A stretch of DNA of 64,000 bases from Desulfarculus sp. (GCA_003605055.1 QZKP01000006.1:1-64000), one strand, 5' to 3'. Shown: positions 7,961 through 17,908, counted from the first letter of the stretch. The notes: generated by a model from the letters alone, not told the origin. Made by a program: numbers and translations.

Positions 7961-9952
7961 ATGGCGGCGTACGCAAAGCTTTTCAGCCCCATTACGGTGG
8001 GCGGCCAAGAGCTGGCCAACCGGGTGCTCATGCCCTCTATGGGCACCAACCTGGCCGACGGCCAGGGGCGGGTGACCCAGGCCATGATCGATTATTACCG
8101 GGCCCGGGCCGCCGGCGGGCCGGGCCTGATCGTGGTGGAGGCGGCCTGCGTGCATCCCTCGGGCCGGGTCATTGACCGCAACTTCATGGCCCACGACGAC
8201 GAGTCCATGGAAGGCCTGTTCCGCCTGGCCGCGGCCATCCACGAGTACGAGGTGCCCGCGATCCTGCAGCTCATCCACGGCGGCCGCAACTCCCACCCCC
8301 GCCTGGTGGGCGAGGCCCTGGCCCCCAGCGCCCTGCGCGGCCCCACCAGCCACACCACCCCCCGGGCCATGACCGTGATCGAGATCGAGGCCATGGTGGA
8401 GGCCTTTGCCCGGGCCGCCCGGCGGGCCGTGGCCGCGGGCTTCGACGGCGTGGAGGTGCACGGCGCCCACGAATACCTGGTGCACGAGTTCCTGACCCCC
8501 TACAGCAACAAGCGCCAGGACGCCTACGGCGGCGACCAGGAGCGGCGCTGCCGCTTCGCCTGCGAGGTGGTGCAGTCGGTGCGCCGGGCGGTGGGCCGGG
8601 AGGCCCTGTTCTGCTTCCGGCTCTCGGGCGACGACCACGTGAGCGGCGGGCTGGACCCGGCCCAGGCCGCGGAGATCGCCCGGCTGTTGGAGTCCCACGG
8701 GGTGGATATGTTCTCCGTCACCGGCGGGGTGTACGAGACGCCGCACATGGTGGTGCCGCCCACGCCCATGCCCGCGGGCACCCATCTGGAGGCGGCCAAG
8801 GTGATCAAGCGGGCGGTGCGCGTGCCGGTGGCCGGCGTGGGGCGCATCCGCACGGCGGCCGAGGCCGAGGCGGCTTTGCAGGGGCTGGACCTGGTGGCGG
8901 CCGGCCGGGCCTTCCTGGCCGATCCCCAGTGGCTGCACAACGCGGCCACCGGGCGCGAGGCCTACACCCGGCCCTGCATCGGCTGCAACCAGGGCTGCAT
9001 TGACCGGGTGCTGCAGGGCGCGCCCGTGAGCTGCGTGGCCAACCCCTGGGTGGGGCTGGAGGGCCTGGCCGCCTCCCTGCGGCCGGCCCAGGAGCCGGCT
9101 TCGGTGGTGGTGGTGGGCGGCGGCCTGGCCGGGCTGGAGGCGGCGCGCACCCTGGGCTCCCTGGGGCACAAGGTGGTGCTGTTCGAGGCCGCGCCGGAGC
9201 TGGGCGGGCAGTTGCGCCTGGCTTCACTGCCGCCGGGCAAGGAGGAGTTCCGCCGGCTGATTGACTACTACGGCCTGGCCCTGGGCGAGCTGCCCGGCGT
9301 GGATCTGCGCCTGGGCATTGCGGCCACGGTGAGCGCCGTGTGTCAGATCAAGCCCCAGGCGGTGGTGATCGCCACCGGCAGCGAGCCCATGCTGCCGGAC
9401 CTGCCAGGGGTCAACCAGGCGCCCCTGGTCACCGCCCGGCAGGTGCTCTCCGGCGAGGCCAAGGTGGGGCCCAAGGTGGCGGTGCTCGGCGGCGGCAACC
9501 TGGGCAGCGAGGTGGCCCATTTCCTGGCCCAACGCGGCCACGAGGTGTGCATCATCGAGCTGGGCCTGGGCATCGGCAACGACCTGGGCCCGGCCCGGCG
9601 CTACTACCTGCGCCGCGAGCTGATGAAGTACAAGGTGCGCCGCTACGTGCGAGCCAAGGTGCGGCGGCTGTTCGCGGACAAGGTCAGCTTCCTGCACACC
9701 GCGCCCGACGGCACCCGCGAGCTTACCTACGTGGAGCCGGTGGACACCTTTGTCTCGGCCATGGGCGCCAAGCCCAACGAGAAGCTGTTCCTGGCCCTGG
9801 AGCCCAAGGTGAGCGCCATCTACCTGATCGGCGACGCCCTGAGCCCGGCGGGCATGGCCCAGGCCACCAGCGAGGGGGCCCGGGCGGCCCTGACCATCCA
9901 CGGCCTGGCCGAGAAGGGCGGCCTGCCCCGGCCCCAGGGCCAGACCTGCTAG
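7961..9952 (+). CDS. NADH:flavin oxidoreductase, 2,4-dienoyl-CoA reductase-like (OYE/4Fe-4S/FAD)
   Basis: Three modules are visible. Residues 1-330 are an FMN-binding TIM barrel of the Old Yellow Enzyme type (VLMPSMGTNLAD, FDGVEVHGAHEYLVHEFLTP). Next is a 4Fe-4S motif CIGCNQGC with a fourth Cys at APVSC. The C-terminal half has FAD/NAD(P) folds (VVVGGGLAGLEAA and VAVLGGGNLGSEVAH). This layout is that of 2,4-dienoyl-CoA reductase and trimethylamine dehydrogenase-like enzymes, which reduce unsaturated substrates in the cytoplasm. It is 663 residues from ATG 7961, with GGGAGAGG upstream. The true substrate is open; the acyl-CoA context elsewhere in the window makes an enoyl-CoA plausible. Confidence 0.88.
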   Translation: MAAYAKLFSPITVGGQELANRVLMPSMGTNLADGQGRVTQAMIDYYRARAAGGPGLIVVEAACVHPSGRVIDRNFMAHDDESMEGLFRLAAAIHEYEVPAILQLIHGGRNSHPRLVGEALAPSALRGPTSHTTPRAMTVIEIEAMVEAFARAARRAVAAGFDGVEVHGAHEYLVHEFLTPYSNKRQDAYGGDQERRCRFACEVVQSVRRAVGREALFCFRLSGDDHVSGGLDPAQAAEIARLLESHGVDMFSVTGGVYETPHMVVPPTPMPAGTHLEAAKVIKRAVRVPVAGVGRIRTAAEAEAALQGLDLVAAGRAFLADPQWLHNAATGREAYTRPCIGCNQGCIDRVLQGAPVSCVANPWVGLEGLAASLRPAQEPASVVVVGGGLAGLEAARTLGSLGHKVVLFEAAPELGGQLRLASLPPGKEEFRRLIDYYGLALGELPGVDLRLGIAATVSAVCQIKPQAVVIATGSEPMLPDLPGVNQAPLVTARQVLSGEAKVGPKVAVLGGGNLGSEVAHFLAQRGHEVCIIELGLGIGNDLGPARRYYLRRELMKYKVRRYVRAKVRRLFADKVSFLHTAPDGTRELTYVEPVDTFVSAMGAKPNEKLFLALEPKVSAIYLIGDALSPAGMAQATSEGARAALTIHGLAEKGGLPRPQGQTC

Positions 9953-9954
9953 CC

Positions 9955-10827
9955 TTGGCCGGCGCGCCCGCCACCCTGGCGCTGCACCTGGGGGCCCTGG
10001 GCGACTTCGTGCTCTCCTGGCCGGCATTAGGGCTGTTGTCCGCCGGGCCGCCGTCTGCGGCGCTGCACCTGTGGGGCCGGCCGGAGTGGGCCCGCCTGGT
10101 TTTGCCGCCAGAGCGGGTGTACGACCGCGAGGCGGCCCGCTTCGCCGGCCTTTTCTGCGCACAACCCGACCCCGCCCTGGACCGCTGGCTGGCCGGCTTC
10201 GGCCGGGCGGTGGTGTTCGCCGCCGCGCCGCCGGCGGAGCTGCCGGCCCACCTGGAGCGGGTGGTGCCTCAGGTCTGGTGCCTGGACACCCGGCCGCCTG
10301 CGGGCCGTCGCGTGCACGCGTCCGATTGGCAGGTGGGCCAGTTGCGCCGGCGGGGTCTGGGCGGCCCGGCCCAGCCGCCGTTGGTCCGGCTGGACCTGGC
10401 GATTGAAAAAATAGGCGCGGTGCTGGCGCCGGGCAGCGGCGGCCGTCAAAAGCGTCTGTCGCCCGCGCTGGCCGCCACTCTGGCCCGACGCCTGCGGGCC
10501 GAGGGGCACGATCTGACCTTGCTGCTGGGCCCGGCCGAGGACCCCGCTTACGGCGCCGCGCTGCAAGAGGCCCTGCGCGGCGTGGCTTACACCCTTGTCC
10601 GCGAGCCTCCTATCACGGAGCTGGCCCGGCGGCTGGCCGGCGCGGTCCTGTACCTGGGGGCGGACAGCGGGGTGAGCCACCTGGCCGCGGCCCTGGGCGC
10701 GCCCAGCCTGGTGGTGTTCCAGGCCAGCGATCCCCGTGTGTGGGGCCCGCGCGGCCCCCGGGCGCGGGTGGTCATCTCCTGGGAGGCGGCCTACGTAAGC
10801 CTGGAGCCGCCCCAAACGCGGGTGTGA
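9955..10827 (+). CDS. Glycosyltransferase family 9 (heptosyltransferase-like)
   Basis: The N-terminal ALHLGALGDFVLSWPAL matches the GT9 start block, where ADP-heptose:LPS heptosyltransferases normally read GDxxxTxP. The C-terminal half has VLAPGSGGRQKRLSP and LYLGADSGVSHLAAALGAPSLVVF, the nucleotide-sugar binding block. It is short for the family (about 290 residues). Start TTG 9955 lies 2 bases after the previous stop, so the pair is probably one transcript; the Shine-Dalgarno is weak and the start is uncertain. It likely adds a sugar to the lipopolysaccharide core on the inner membrane. Confidence 0.78.
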   Translation: MAGAPATLALHLGALGDFVLSWPALGLLSAGPPSAALHLWGRPEWARLVLPPERVYDREAARFAGLFCAQPDPALDRWLAGFGRAVVFAAAPPAELPAHLERVVPQVWCLDTRPPAGRRVHASDWQVGQLRRRGLGGPAQPPLVRLDLAIEKIGAVLAPGSGGRQKRLSPALAATLARRLRAEGHDLTLLLGPAEDPAYGAALQEALRGVAYTLVREPPITELARRLAGAVLYLGADSGVSHLAAALGAPSLVVFQASDPRVWGPRGPRARVVISWEAAYVSLEPPQTRV

Positions 10828-10839
10828 TATTCTTTACTA

Positions 10840-11565
10840 ATGCGTCTGGCGGTGCTCAGCGACATACACGCCAACCTGGAGGCCTTCCAGGCGGTGCTGG
10901 CCGACCTGGAGCGGGCCGGCGCGGACAGGCTGGCCTTCCTGGGCGACGTGGTGGGCTACGGCCCGGACCCGGAGGAGTGCGTGCGCCTGGCCCGCGGCCT
11001 GGGCCTGGCCGGGGTCATGGGCAACCACGAGCTGGGCCTGGCCGAGGCCTCCAGCCTGGGCTGGTTCAACCCCATCGCCCGCCGTTCCCTGTTGCAGACC
11101 CGGGAGATGCTCAGCGCCGAGAGCCTGGACTACCTGATCGGGCTGCCGCTGTTCCTGGTGCAGGACGGGGTGCGCCTGGTGCACGGCGCGCCGCCGGATT
11201 CGGCCACCACCTACTACTTCGAGCTGGGCGACCAGGAAATCCGCGACCGTCTGGGGGACCTCCCAGAGGGCGTGTGCCTGGTGGGCCACACCCACGAGCT
11301 GCACCTGGCCCGCCTGTACACCGGAAAGGTGGAGCGCCTGCCCCTGGGTCAGGGCCTGCACCGGCTGGAGCCGGGCTGGCGCTACCTGATCAACGCGGGC
11401 GCGGTGGGCCAGCCCCGCGACGGCGACAACCGGGCCAAGTACGTGATCTACGACGAACCGGCGGCCACTCTGGAGGTGCGCTTGGTGGACTATGACATCC
11501 CCACCACCATGCGCAAGATACGTGAGCGCGGCCTGCCCGAATTCAACGCCACCCGCCTGCTCTAA
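10840..11565 (+). CDS. Metallophosphoesterase (calcineurin-like, YfcE/MJ0936-type)
   Basis: The family metal-binding motifs occur in order: LSDIHANLEA (D-x-H), FLGDVVGYGPDP (GD-x-x-x-x-G), MGNHE (GNH-E), LVHGAPP and VGHTHE (GH-x-H). At 241 residues it is in the usual range for single-domain phosphodiesterases of this type. Substrate is unknown. It lies 12 bases after the glycosyltransferase gene and 10 bases before the kinase gene, suggesting a short operon of the three. Confidence 0.88.
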   Translation: MRLAVLSDIHANLEAFQAVLADLERAGADRLAFLGDVVGYGPDPEECVRLARGLGLAGVMGNHELGLAEASSLGWFNPIARRSLLQTREMLSAESLDYLIGLPLFLVQDGVRLVHGAPPDSATTYYFELGDQEIRDRLGDLPEGVCLVGHTHELHLARLYTGKVERLPLGQGLHRLEPGWRYLINAGAVGQPRDGDNRAKYVIYDEPAATLEVRLVDYDIPTTMRKIRERGLPEFNATRLL

Positions 11566-11575
11566 ACAAGACGCC

Positions 11576-12901
11576 TTGCGCAGTTTCGGCCAATACCGCG
11601 TGCTGGGGCTTCTGGGCCGGGGCGGCATGGCCTCGGTGTACCGGGTGCAGCGGGCGGGCCAGCCGGTGCGGGCCCTGAAGCTGCTGCGCCCCCGGCCCGA
11701 GCTGGCGGCCCTGCTGGGCGCGGAGGAGCTGCGCCGCCGCTTCCTGGCCGAGGCCCAGGCCCTGGCCGGCCTGCGCCACCCCCACCTGGTGCGGGTGCGC
11801 GAGGTGCAGCAAGACCCGCCCGTCTTCTACGTGATGGACTACTTCTGCCAGAGCCTGGACGGGCTCATAGGCCCCTGTCTGCGGCCCGAGGAGCCCACCC
11901 GGCCCCTGAGCCTGGACCTGGCCCTGGACTACGCGGCCCAGACCCTGAGCGGCCTCATGGCCCTGCACCAGGCGGGCATCGTGCACCGGGACCTCAAGCC
12001 GGCCAACCTGCTCCTAGGCGACGACGGCCGGGTGCAGATCGGCGACCTGGGGCTGTCGCGGCTGCGGGGCGAGGCCCGGCCCGCGCCGCCCAACCTGCTG
12101 GTGGGCTCGCCGGACTACGCCGCGCCCGAGCAGGTGGCCGACGCCGAGGCCGCGGACGGGCGGGCTGACCTCTATTCCCTGGGCGTGAGCCTGCACCGGA
12201 TGCTCTGCGGCCGCCTGCCCCAGCCAGGCATCCCGGCCTCGCAGTTGAACCCGGACCTGGGTCCGGCCTGGGATGAGTTTTTCGCCCGGGCCCTGGCGCA
12301 AAGGCCGGCCGGCCGCTTCGCCGAGGCCGGGGAGATGGCCGCGGCCCTGCAAGGGCTGGCCGCGGACTGGCATGAGCGCCGGCAGCGGGTCTGCGACCAG
12401 GCGCCGGTTCCGCCGGCCGGGCCTTTGGCCGCGCCTCTACCACGCAGCCAGCCGCGCCGGTTGCCCCTGGCCCAGGCGCAAGAGGCCCTGGGCCTGGACG
12501 GCCTCTGGCGGCCGCGGGCCTATTGGCCGCGCCAATTCCAAGCCCTGGGCGCGGGCACTGTGCGCGACCCGGACGCGGGGCTGCTCTGGCAGCAGGGCGG
12601 CTCGCCCCAGCCCCTGACCTGGGACCAGGCCCCGGCCTATGTGCGGGCCCTGAACCTGCGGGGCCTGGCCGGCCGCCGGGACTGGCGGCTGCCCACGGCA
12701 GAGGAGCTGCTCACCCTGCTGGGCCCGCCGGGCGCGCACGACTTCTGCGGCCACCAGGCCTTTGACCCCCTGCCGGATCGCCTGTGGTCCGCGGACCGGG
12801 CCACCTTCCGGGCGGCCTGGTACCTGAGCCTGACCGTGGGCTTCGTGGGGCGCATGGATTTTTCCTGCCACAACTCCGTGCGCGCGGTGTGCCGCGCCTG
12901 A
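11576..12901 (+). CDS. Hanks-type Ser/Thr protein kinase fused to a DUF1566 (Lcl C-terminal) domain
   Basis: Residues 7-270 are a protein kinase: glycine loop LGRGGMASVY, Lys35, alpha-C Glu59, HRDLKPAN at 137-144, DLG in place of DFG, and an APE block (YAAPEQ). After a Pro-rich linker, the C-terminal 110 residues carry the DUF1566/Lcl signature (RDWRLPTAEELLTLL, RLWSAD, VRAVCR). No transmembrane segment is seen, so it should be cytoplasmic. I start at TTG 11576, right after the phosphoesterase stop, since the track ATG (11492) lies inside the previous gene; no good Shine-Dalgarno is visible. DUF1566 is often found in surface or secreted proteins, which makes this fusion unusual. Confidence 0.82.
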   Translation: MRSFGQYRVLGLLGRGGMASVYRVQRAGQPVRALKLLRPRPELAALLGAEELRRRFLAEAQALAGLRHPHLVRVREVQQDPPVFYVMDYFCQSLDGLIGPCLRPEEPTRPLSLDLALDYAAQTLSGLMALHQAGIVHRDLKPANLLLGDDGRVQIGDLGLSRLRGEARPAPPNLLVGSPDYAAPEQVADAEAADGRADLYSLGVSLHRMLCGRLPQPGIPASQLNPDLGPAWDEFFARALAQRPAGRFAEAGEMAAALQGLAADWHERRQRVCDQAPVPPAGPLAAPLPRSQPRRLPLAQAQEALGLDGLWRPRAYWPRQFQALGAGTVRDPDAGLLWQQGGSPQPLTWDQAPAYVRALNLRGLAGRRDWRLPTAEELLTLLGPPGAHDFCGHQAFDPLPDRLWSADRATFRAAWYLSLTVGFVGRMDFSCHNSVRAVCRA

Positions 12902-12956
12902 GCCGGTTTCTGGTCCGCGGCCGGGGCTGGCGCGCCGGCTGGTCAGGTTGCATAAT

Positions 12957-13088
12957 CTAAAAATAAGAAGTGCGTTTTTTACGCCGGGCCACCTGCTCGT
13001 AAGCAGGATTGGCGTCGCCCTTGAAACCACGTTCTTTGTAACGCTGGGCGTTGGCCGCCGGGTCTTTTATTAACGACCCTGGCTGCAA
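12957..13088 (-). other. Candidate small ORF or gene remnant antisense to the yceI leader
   Basis: The minus strand reads GSLIKDPAANAQRYKERG and then FKGDANPAYEQVARRKKRT before a TAG stop. Its composition is mixed and charged, unlike the Ala/Gly/Arg-rich shadow frames around it. An in-frame TTG at 13088 is the only nearby start, and it has no Shine-Dalgarno. It could be a very small gene or the surviving tail of a lost one. The rest of track ORF 12957..13667 is a shadow of yceI. Confidence 0.3.
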
Positions 13089-13103
13089 GCGGAAGGAGCC
13101 GCT

Positions 13104-13691
13104 ATGAAGCGCTGCATTGTCGCCCTGGCCCTGTTGGCCGCGCTGGCCGCCGCCCCGGCAGCGGCCGCGCCCCAGTGGAAGCTGGACCCGCCCCACTGCC
13201 AGGTGGTGTTCACCGTGCGTCACATCTTCGCGCCGGTGAGCGGCCGCTTCCGCCAGTTCAGCGGCGCGGTGTCCTTCGACCCTAAGGACCTGGCCCACAG
13301 CCGGGCCGAGTTGGTGATTCAGACCGCCAGCATAGACACCGACGTCAAGGCCCGCGACGAGCATTTGCGGAGCGAGGAGTTCTTTGACGTCAAGCGCTAT
13401 CCCCAGATGCGCTTCGTCAGCCAGCGCATGGTGCACAAGGGCGGCAACCAGTACGCGGCCATCGGCACCCTGACCATGCGGGACGTGAGCCGGCGGGTGG
13501 AGCTGCCCTTCACCCACCTGGGCACCCGGGTGCACCCCCAGGACCCCAAGCTGCTGGTGGCCGGCTTCGAGGCCAACTTCACCCTGGACCGGCTCCAGTA
13601 CCACGTGGGCAACGGCCGCTTCTTCAAGTCCGGCATGCTGGACAAGGACGTGCGGGTGAGCATCCACCTGGAGCTGCTGCGGCCCCGTTAG
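13104..13691 (+). CDS. YceI-family periplasmic lipid-binding-like protein
   Basis: A signal peptide of about 22 residues (LALLAALAAAPAAAA) precedes a YceI beta-barrel domain: WKLDPPHCQVVFTVRHIF at the start, SFDPKDL in the middle, and paired HLRSEEFFDVKRYPQM further on. YceI proteins bind isoprenoid or amphiphilic ligands such as quinone-like chains in the periplasm. It is 195 residues long, and ATG 13104 has GGAAGGAG 6-7 bases upstream. It appears to be a single gene. Confidence 0.92.
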   Translation: MKRCIVALALLAALAAAPAAAAPQWKLDPPHCQVVFTVRHIFAPVSGRFRQFSGAVSFDPKDLAHSRAELVIQTASIDTDVKARDEHLRSEEFFDVKRYPQMRFVSQRMVHKGGNQYAAIGTLTMRDVSRRVELPFTHLGTRVHPQDPKLLVAGFEANFTLDRLQYHVGNGRFFKSGMLDKDVRVSIHLELLRPR

Positions 13692-13733
13692 GGGCGCGCA
13701 GGCAGCTAGCGGCCGGATCAGACCCGGCCTGGC

Positions 13734-13991
13734 TCAATCCCGGGGCAGCCTCAGGCGCAGCAGGGCCGGGTCCTGGGGGTCGCCCAACCCCTCCACGGCG
13801 TTGAAGGCGCGCCGCAGGTCCCTGTGTTGCAGCCACAGGTTCAGGCGGCGGGCATGATCTGTCGCGATGAAGTCCTGCACCAACTCGTCGGTCCGGCGCG
13901 CCAAAGGCGCCGCGCCCCAAGGCCCCTCCACCAGCTCGCCACGCGGGCCTTGGCAGCATCTGCCCCATGCCTTCTTGAGTGCCTGTCGCAT
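13734..13991 (-). CDS. Hypothetical small protein (up to 85 aa)
   Basis: The frame ends in DELVQDFIATDHARRLNLWL and HRDLRRAFNAVEGLGD, which looks like natural protein rather than a shadow frame. No domain is recognised. The ATG at 13991 has no clear ribosome-binding site; an internal start is possible. It lies downstream of the marR gene on the same strand, 35 bases away, so could be cotranscribed with it. Confidence 0.45.
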   Translation of the reverse strand: MRQALKKAWGRCCQGPRGELVEGPWGAAPLARRTDELVQDFIATDHARRLNLWLQHRDLRRAFNAVEGLGDPQDPALLRLRLPRD

Positions 13992-14025
13992 AGCGTGTAT
14001 CTACACCTTTCTGTTTAAAAAAAAA

Positions 14026-14469
14026 TTACTTGGCGCCCGCCGCCAGGGCCCGCAGGTCCTGCTGCATGGCGGCCCATTTCTCGTCGCCCAGCGTGCTGAT
14101 GACCTTCTGCTGGGCCTGCTCCCAATAGGGCACGGCCTGCTCAAAGGCCTGGGCCCCCTTCTGGGTCACCTTAACCCGCTGCTCCCGCCGGTCCTCGGCC
14201 GGCTCCAGGGTGATCAGCCCCTTTTGGGCCAGGAGCTTAAGGTTGCGGCTGAGGGTGGTGCGGTCCATGCCCAGGCCACGAGACATCTTGCTGATGCCCA
14301 GGTCTCCGGACATATGGTAGGCCGAGAGCACCGAGAACTGGGTGATGCGCAGGCCAGAGGGCTTCAGCGCCCGGTCAAAGGCCTGGCTCACCAGGCGGGA
14401 GGCCCGCCGCAGGCTGAAGCAGGCGCAGGTCCGGGCCATGAGCAGGCATTTTTGCTGGTCAATGACCAT
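14026..14469 (-). CDS. MarR-family transcriptional regulator
   Basis: This 147-residue protein has the winged helix-turn-helix of MarR regulators: LRITQFSVLSAY leads into the HTH, DRTTLSRNLKLLAQKGLITL is the recognition helix and wing start, and DRREQRVKVTQKG is the wing. MarR proteins usually repress their own promoter and respond to small phenolic or oxidative ligands; several Cys residues (CLLMARTCACF) near the N-terminus could sense oxidation. ATG 14469 has AGGAAGG upstream. Its promoter overlaps a TGAGT/ACTCA palindrome, consistent with autorepression. Confidence 0.88.
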   Translation of the reverse strand: MVIDQQKCLLMARTCACFSLRRASRLVSQAFDRALKPSGLRITQFSVLSAYHMSGDLGISKMSRGLGMDRTTLSRNLKLLAQKGLITLEPAEDRREQRVKVTQKGAQAFEQAVPYWEQAQQKVISTLGDEKWAAMQQDLRALAAGAK

Positions 14470-14516
14470 GAGCCTTCCTGGTCCGCAAGGGGCCGTCAGA
14501 TCGGCCCTGGATGATA

Positions 14517-14548
14517 TGAGTATATACACTCAATTTAGGGGCTGTCAA
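14517..14548 (-). promoter_or_regulatory. marR promoter with overlapping palindromic operator
   Basis: On the minus strand TTGACA (14548-14543) and TATACT (14524-14519) are 18 bases apart. The palindrome TGAGTATATACACTCA (14517-14532) covers the -10 region and starts about 48 bases upstream of the marR ATG. It is a likely autorepression site. Confidence 0.65.
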
Positions 14549-14568
14549 GAAAAAGAGGGTGGGGGCGC

Positions 14569-15282
14569 TCAGCAGAGCTTTTCCAGCTCCGCGATCTGGG
14601 CGGCCAAGGCCTGGGCCTGGCGCCTGAGCTCCTGCACCAGCTCCCGGGGGCGGCCGGCCGCGGCCTGACCCTCCGGCCGGGCCAGCAAGCCCTGCTCCAG
14701 GAGGGTGATGAAGTGCTCGCTGATGACCTGGGGGTCAAAGCCTTTAGCTCCGGGCCGGTACCACTTGTACACCCAGTTGCACATGCCGATGAGGGCGAAG
14801 GCCGTGAGCCGGGGGTCGCTGGGCCGGAAATGACCCTGCGCCATGCCCTGGGCCAGGATGCCCTCCACCACCTGGGTGTACTTGGCCTTTTCGCGGCGGA
14901 TCTGGCGGCGGTCGGCTTCGGGCAGTTGGTTCTCCTCGGCAAAGAACACGGCGAACATGGCCAGGTTGTCTATGATCACCTGCTGGATGTGGTGACGGAT
15001 GAAGCGGCGCAGCTTGGCGGGCGGGGCCAGGTCCAGCCGGCCGATCTCATAGGCGCTGGCAAAGAAAGCCTCCAGGGCCTGCAAGTAGATGTGGGAGAGC
15101 AGGTCCTCCTTGGAGGACACGTAGTGGTACAGGGCGGCCTTGCTCAGGCCCAGCTCGGCGGCCACGTCCTCCAGAGTGGCGGAGTGGTAGCCCTTCTGGT
15201 GAAAGACCCGGGTGGCCGCGTCTATCACCTGTTGCTTGCGCAGGCTCTTGTCCAGGGCCTTGAACTCGCTGGGCTGGCTCAT
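14569..15282 (-). CDS. TetR/AcrR-family transcriptional regulator
   Basis: The N-terminal HTH is textbook TetR (VIDAATRVFHQKGYHSATLE, then AAELGLSKAALYHYVSSKEDLL). The C-terminal ligand-binding domain resembles the fatty-acid/acyl-CoA responsive TetR group, and the last 40 residues may form a coiled coil (ELRRQAQALAAQIAELEKL). It is 237 residues long and ATG 15282 has AGGGGG upstream. It is divergent from the acyl-CoA mutase genes, and a two-site operator lies between them, so it probably represses both. Confidence 0.92.
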   Translation of the reverse strand: MSQPSEFKALDKSLRKQQVIDAATRVFHQKGYHSATLEDVAAELGLSKAALYHYVSSKEDLLSHIYLQALEAFFASAYEIGRLDLAPPAKLRRFIRHHIQQVIIDNLAMFAVFFAEENQLPEADRRQIRREKAKYTQVVEGILAQGMAQGHFRPSDPRLTAFALIGMCNWVYKWYRPGAKGFDPQVISEHFITLLEQGLLARPEGQAAAGRPRELVQELRRQAQALAAQIAELEKLC

Positions 15283-15386
15283 GTTCCCCCTGTCTTGGCG
15301 GCGATTGATTCCATTTCACGGTTACTTAACAGAACGGCCCTTGTCCAGCAAATATTTGGTTGACAGGCGGAGCTGGCTGGGTCAAA

Positions 15387-15425
15387 TTACTAACCAGTCG
15401 GTAACATCATCTGACTGGTTAGTAA
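15387..15425. promoter_or_regulatory. TetR operator: two inverted sites between tetR and the mutase operon
   Basis: TTACTAACCAGTC (15387-15399) and GACTGGTTAGTAA (15413-15425) are perfect 13-base inverted repeats. Each arm extends into a site resembling ACCGACTGGTTAGT, a motif typical of TetR acyl-CoA regulators. A TTGACA at 15360-15365 lies just upstream, so the operator covers the likely -10 of the plus-strand promoter. Confidence 0.75.
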
Positions 15426-15473
15426 CATAGTGCGGTCCGCCTGTCAAGGCGCGGCCCGCGGGAGGATCGGCCC

Positions 15474-17117
<1,644 letters not shown>

Positions 17118-17128
17118 GAGGGCGAGTC

Positions 17129-17515
17129 ATGCGCAAGATCAGGGTGGTGCTGGCCCGGCTGGGCCTGGACGCCCACTGGCGGGGCAGCATCGTGGTGGCC
17201 CGGGCCCTGCGCGACGCGGGCATGGAGGTGATCTACCTGGGCAACCAGATGCCCGAGGCCATCGCGGCCACGGCCATTGACGAGGACGCGGACGTGGTGG
17301 GCCTGAGCACCCTCTCGGGCAACCACCTGGAGCTGGCCCCGCGGGTCAAGGAGCTGCTGCGCCGGGCCGGCGCGGGCGATATCTGCGTGGTGGTGGGCGG
17401 CACCGTGCCGCCGGCCGACGCGGCCCGGCTCAAGGCCGCGGGCGTGGCCCAGGTGTTCGGGCCAGGGTCGTCGCTCAAGGACATCGTGGCGTTTGTCAGT
17501 CAGGCGGCGGCGTGA
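17129..17515 (+). CDS. B12-binding small subunit of the acyl-CoA mutase
   Basis: This 128-residue protein is a stand-alone cobalamin-binding domain: LDAHWRGSIVVARAL holds the D-x-H-x-x-G motif that supplies the lower-axial histidine, and VGLSTLSGNH and VVVGGTVPP are the loops that hold the dimethylbenzimidazole tail. ATG 17129 has GGAGGGCG upstream and lies 11 bases after the large-subunit stop. It pairs with the upstream subunit to make an adenosylcobalamin-dependent carbon-skeleton mutase. No MeaB-type chaperone gene is next to it. Confidence 0.92.
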   Translation: MRKIRVVLARLGLDAHWRGSIVVARALRDAGMEVIYLGNQMPEAIAATAIDEDADVVGLSTLSGNHLELAPRVKELLRRAGAGDICVVVGGTVPPADAARLKAAGVAQVFGPGSSLKDIVAFVSQAAA

Positions 17516-17908
17516 GGGGGCGCAAGATAAGAGGCCGGCGTCAAAAATCAGCGGTTTTGAAAAATAAGTTAGGTCGCCCTTCTAAGCGGGCATTGCAGGT
17601 TGCGATTTATATAGAAGGCCAAAATATCGTGGCGACGGTTATCCCCCGCCGACCGCCGCCCCGAAAAACCAGCCCCGGTCCGCGCCAGTACAGGCGGTCG
17701 TTACTCTCCCAATCTAGAATGGCCGTCACCGCGAAGAGCGCCGCAGCAGGCAGGCGGGCCAGGCACCGGGGCCAGTCGCGGCGCGATGTGGCGATCCTCC
17801 CTTTCCCCCAAACCTTTGGGCGCAGTAAATCTTTGAAAAGCGCGGCTCGCCAAAAAACCGCCGGCCCCCAAAGCGGGGGCCGGCGTCTGTTCTAGGTCAA
17901 GCTAGCAC
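17516..17908. other. Gene-free stretch between mutase operon and hsp20
   Basis: It starts with a purine-rich run (GCAAGATAAGAGG) and contains ORF 17512..17895, which is Arg/Ser/Pro-rich with no ribosome-binding site or domain and is not called. The hsp20 terminator occupies 17852-17884. Confidence 0.45.
17852..17884 (-). terminator. Rho-independent terminator of hsp20
   Basis: On the minus strand GCCGGCCCCC and GGGGGCCGGC form a 10-bp stem, then GGTTTTTTGG. It lies 25 bases past the hsp20 stop. Confidence 0.85.

Noticed and set aside
17512-17895. 127-codon ORF downstream of the mutase genes
   Set aside because: Arg/Ser/Pro-rich, no ribosome-binding site, overlaps the hsp20 terminator.
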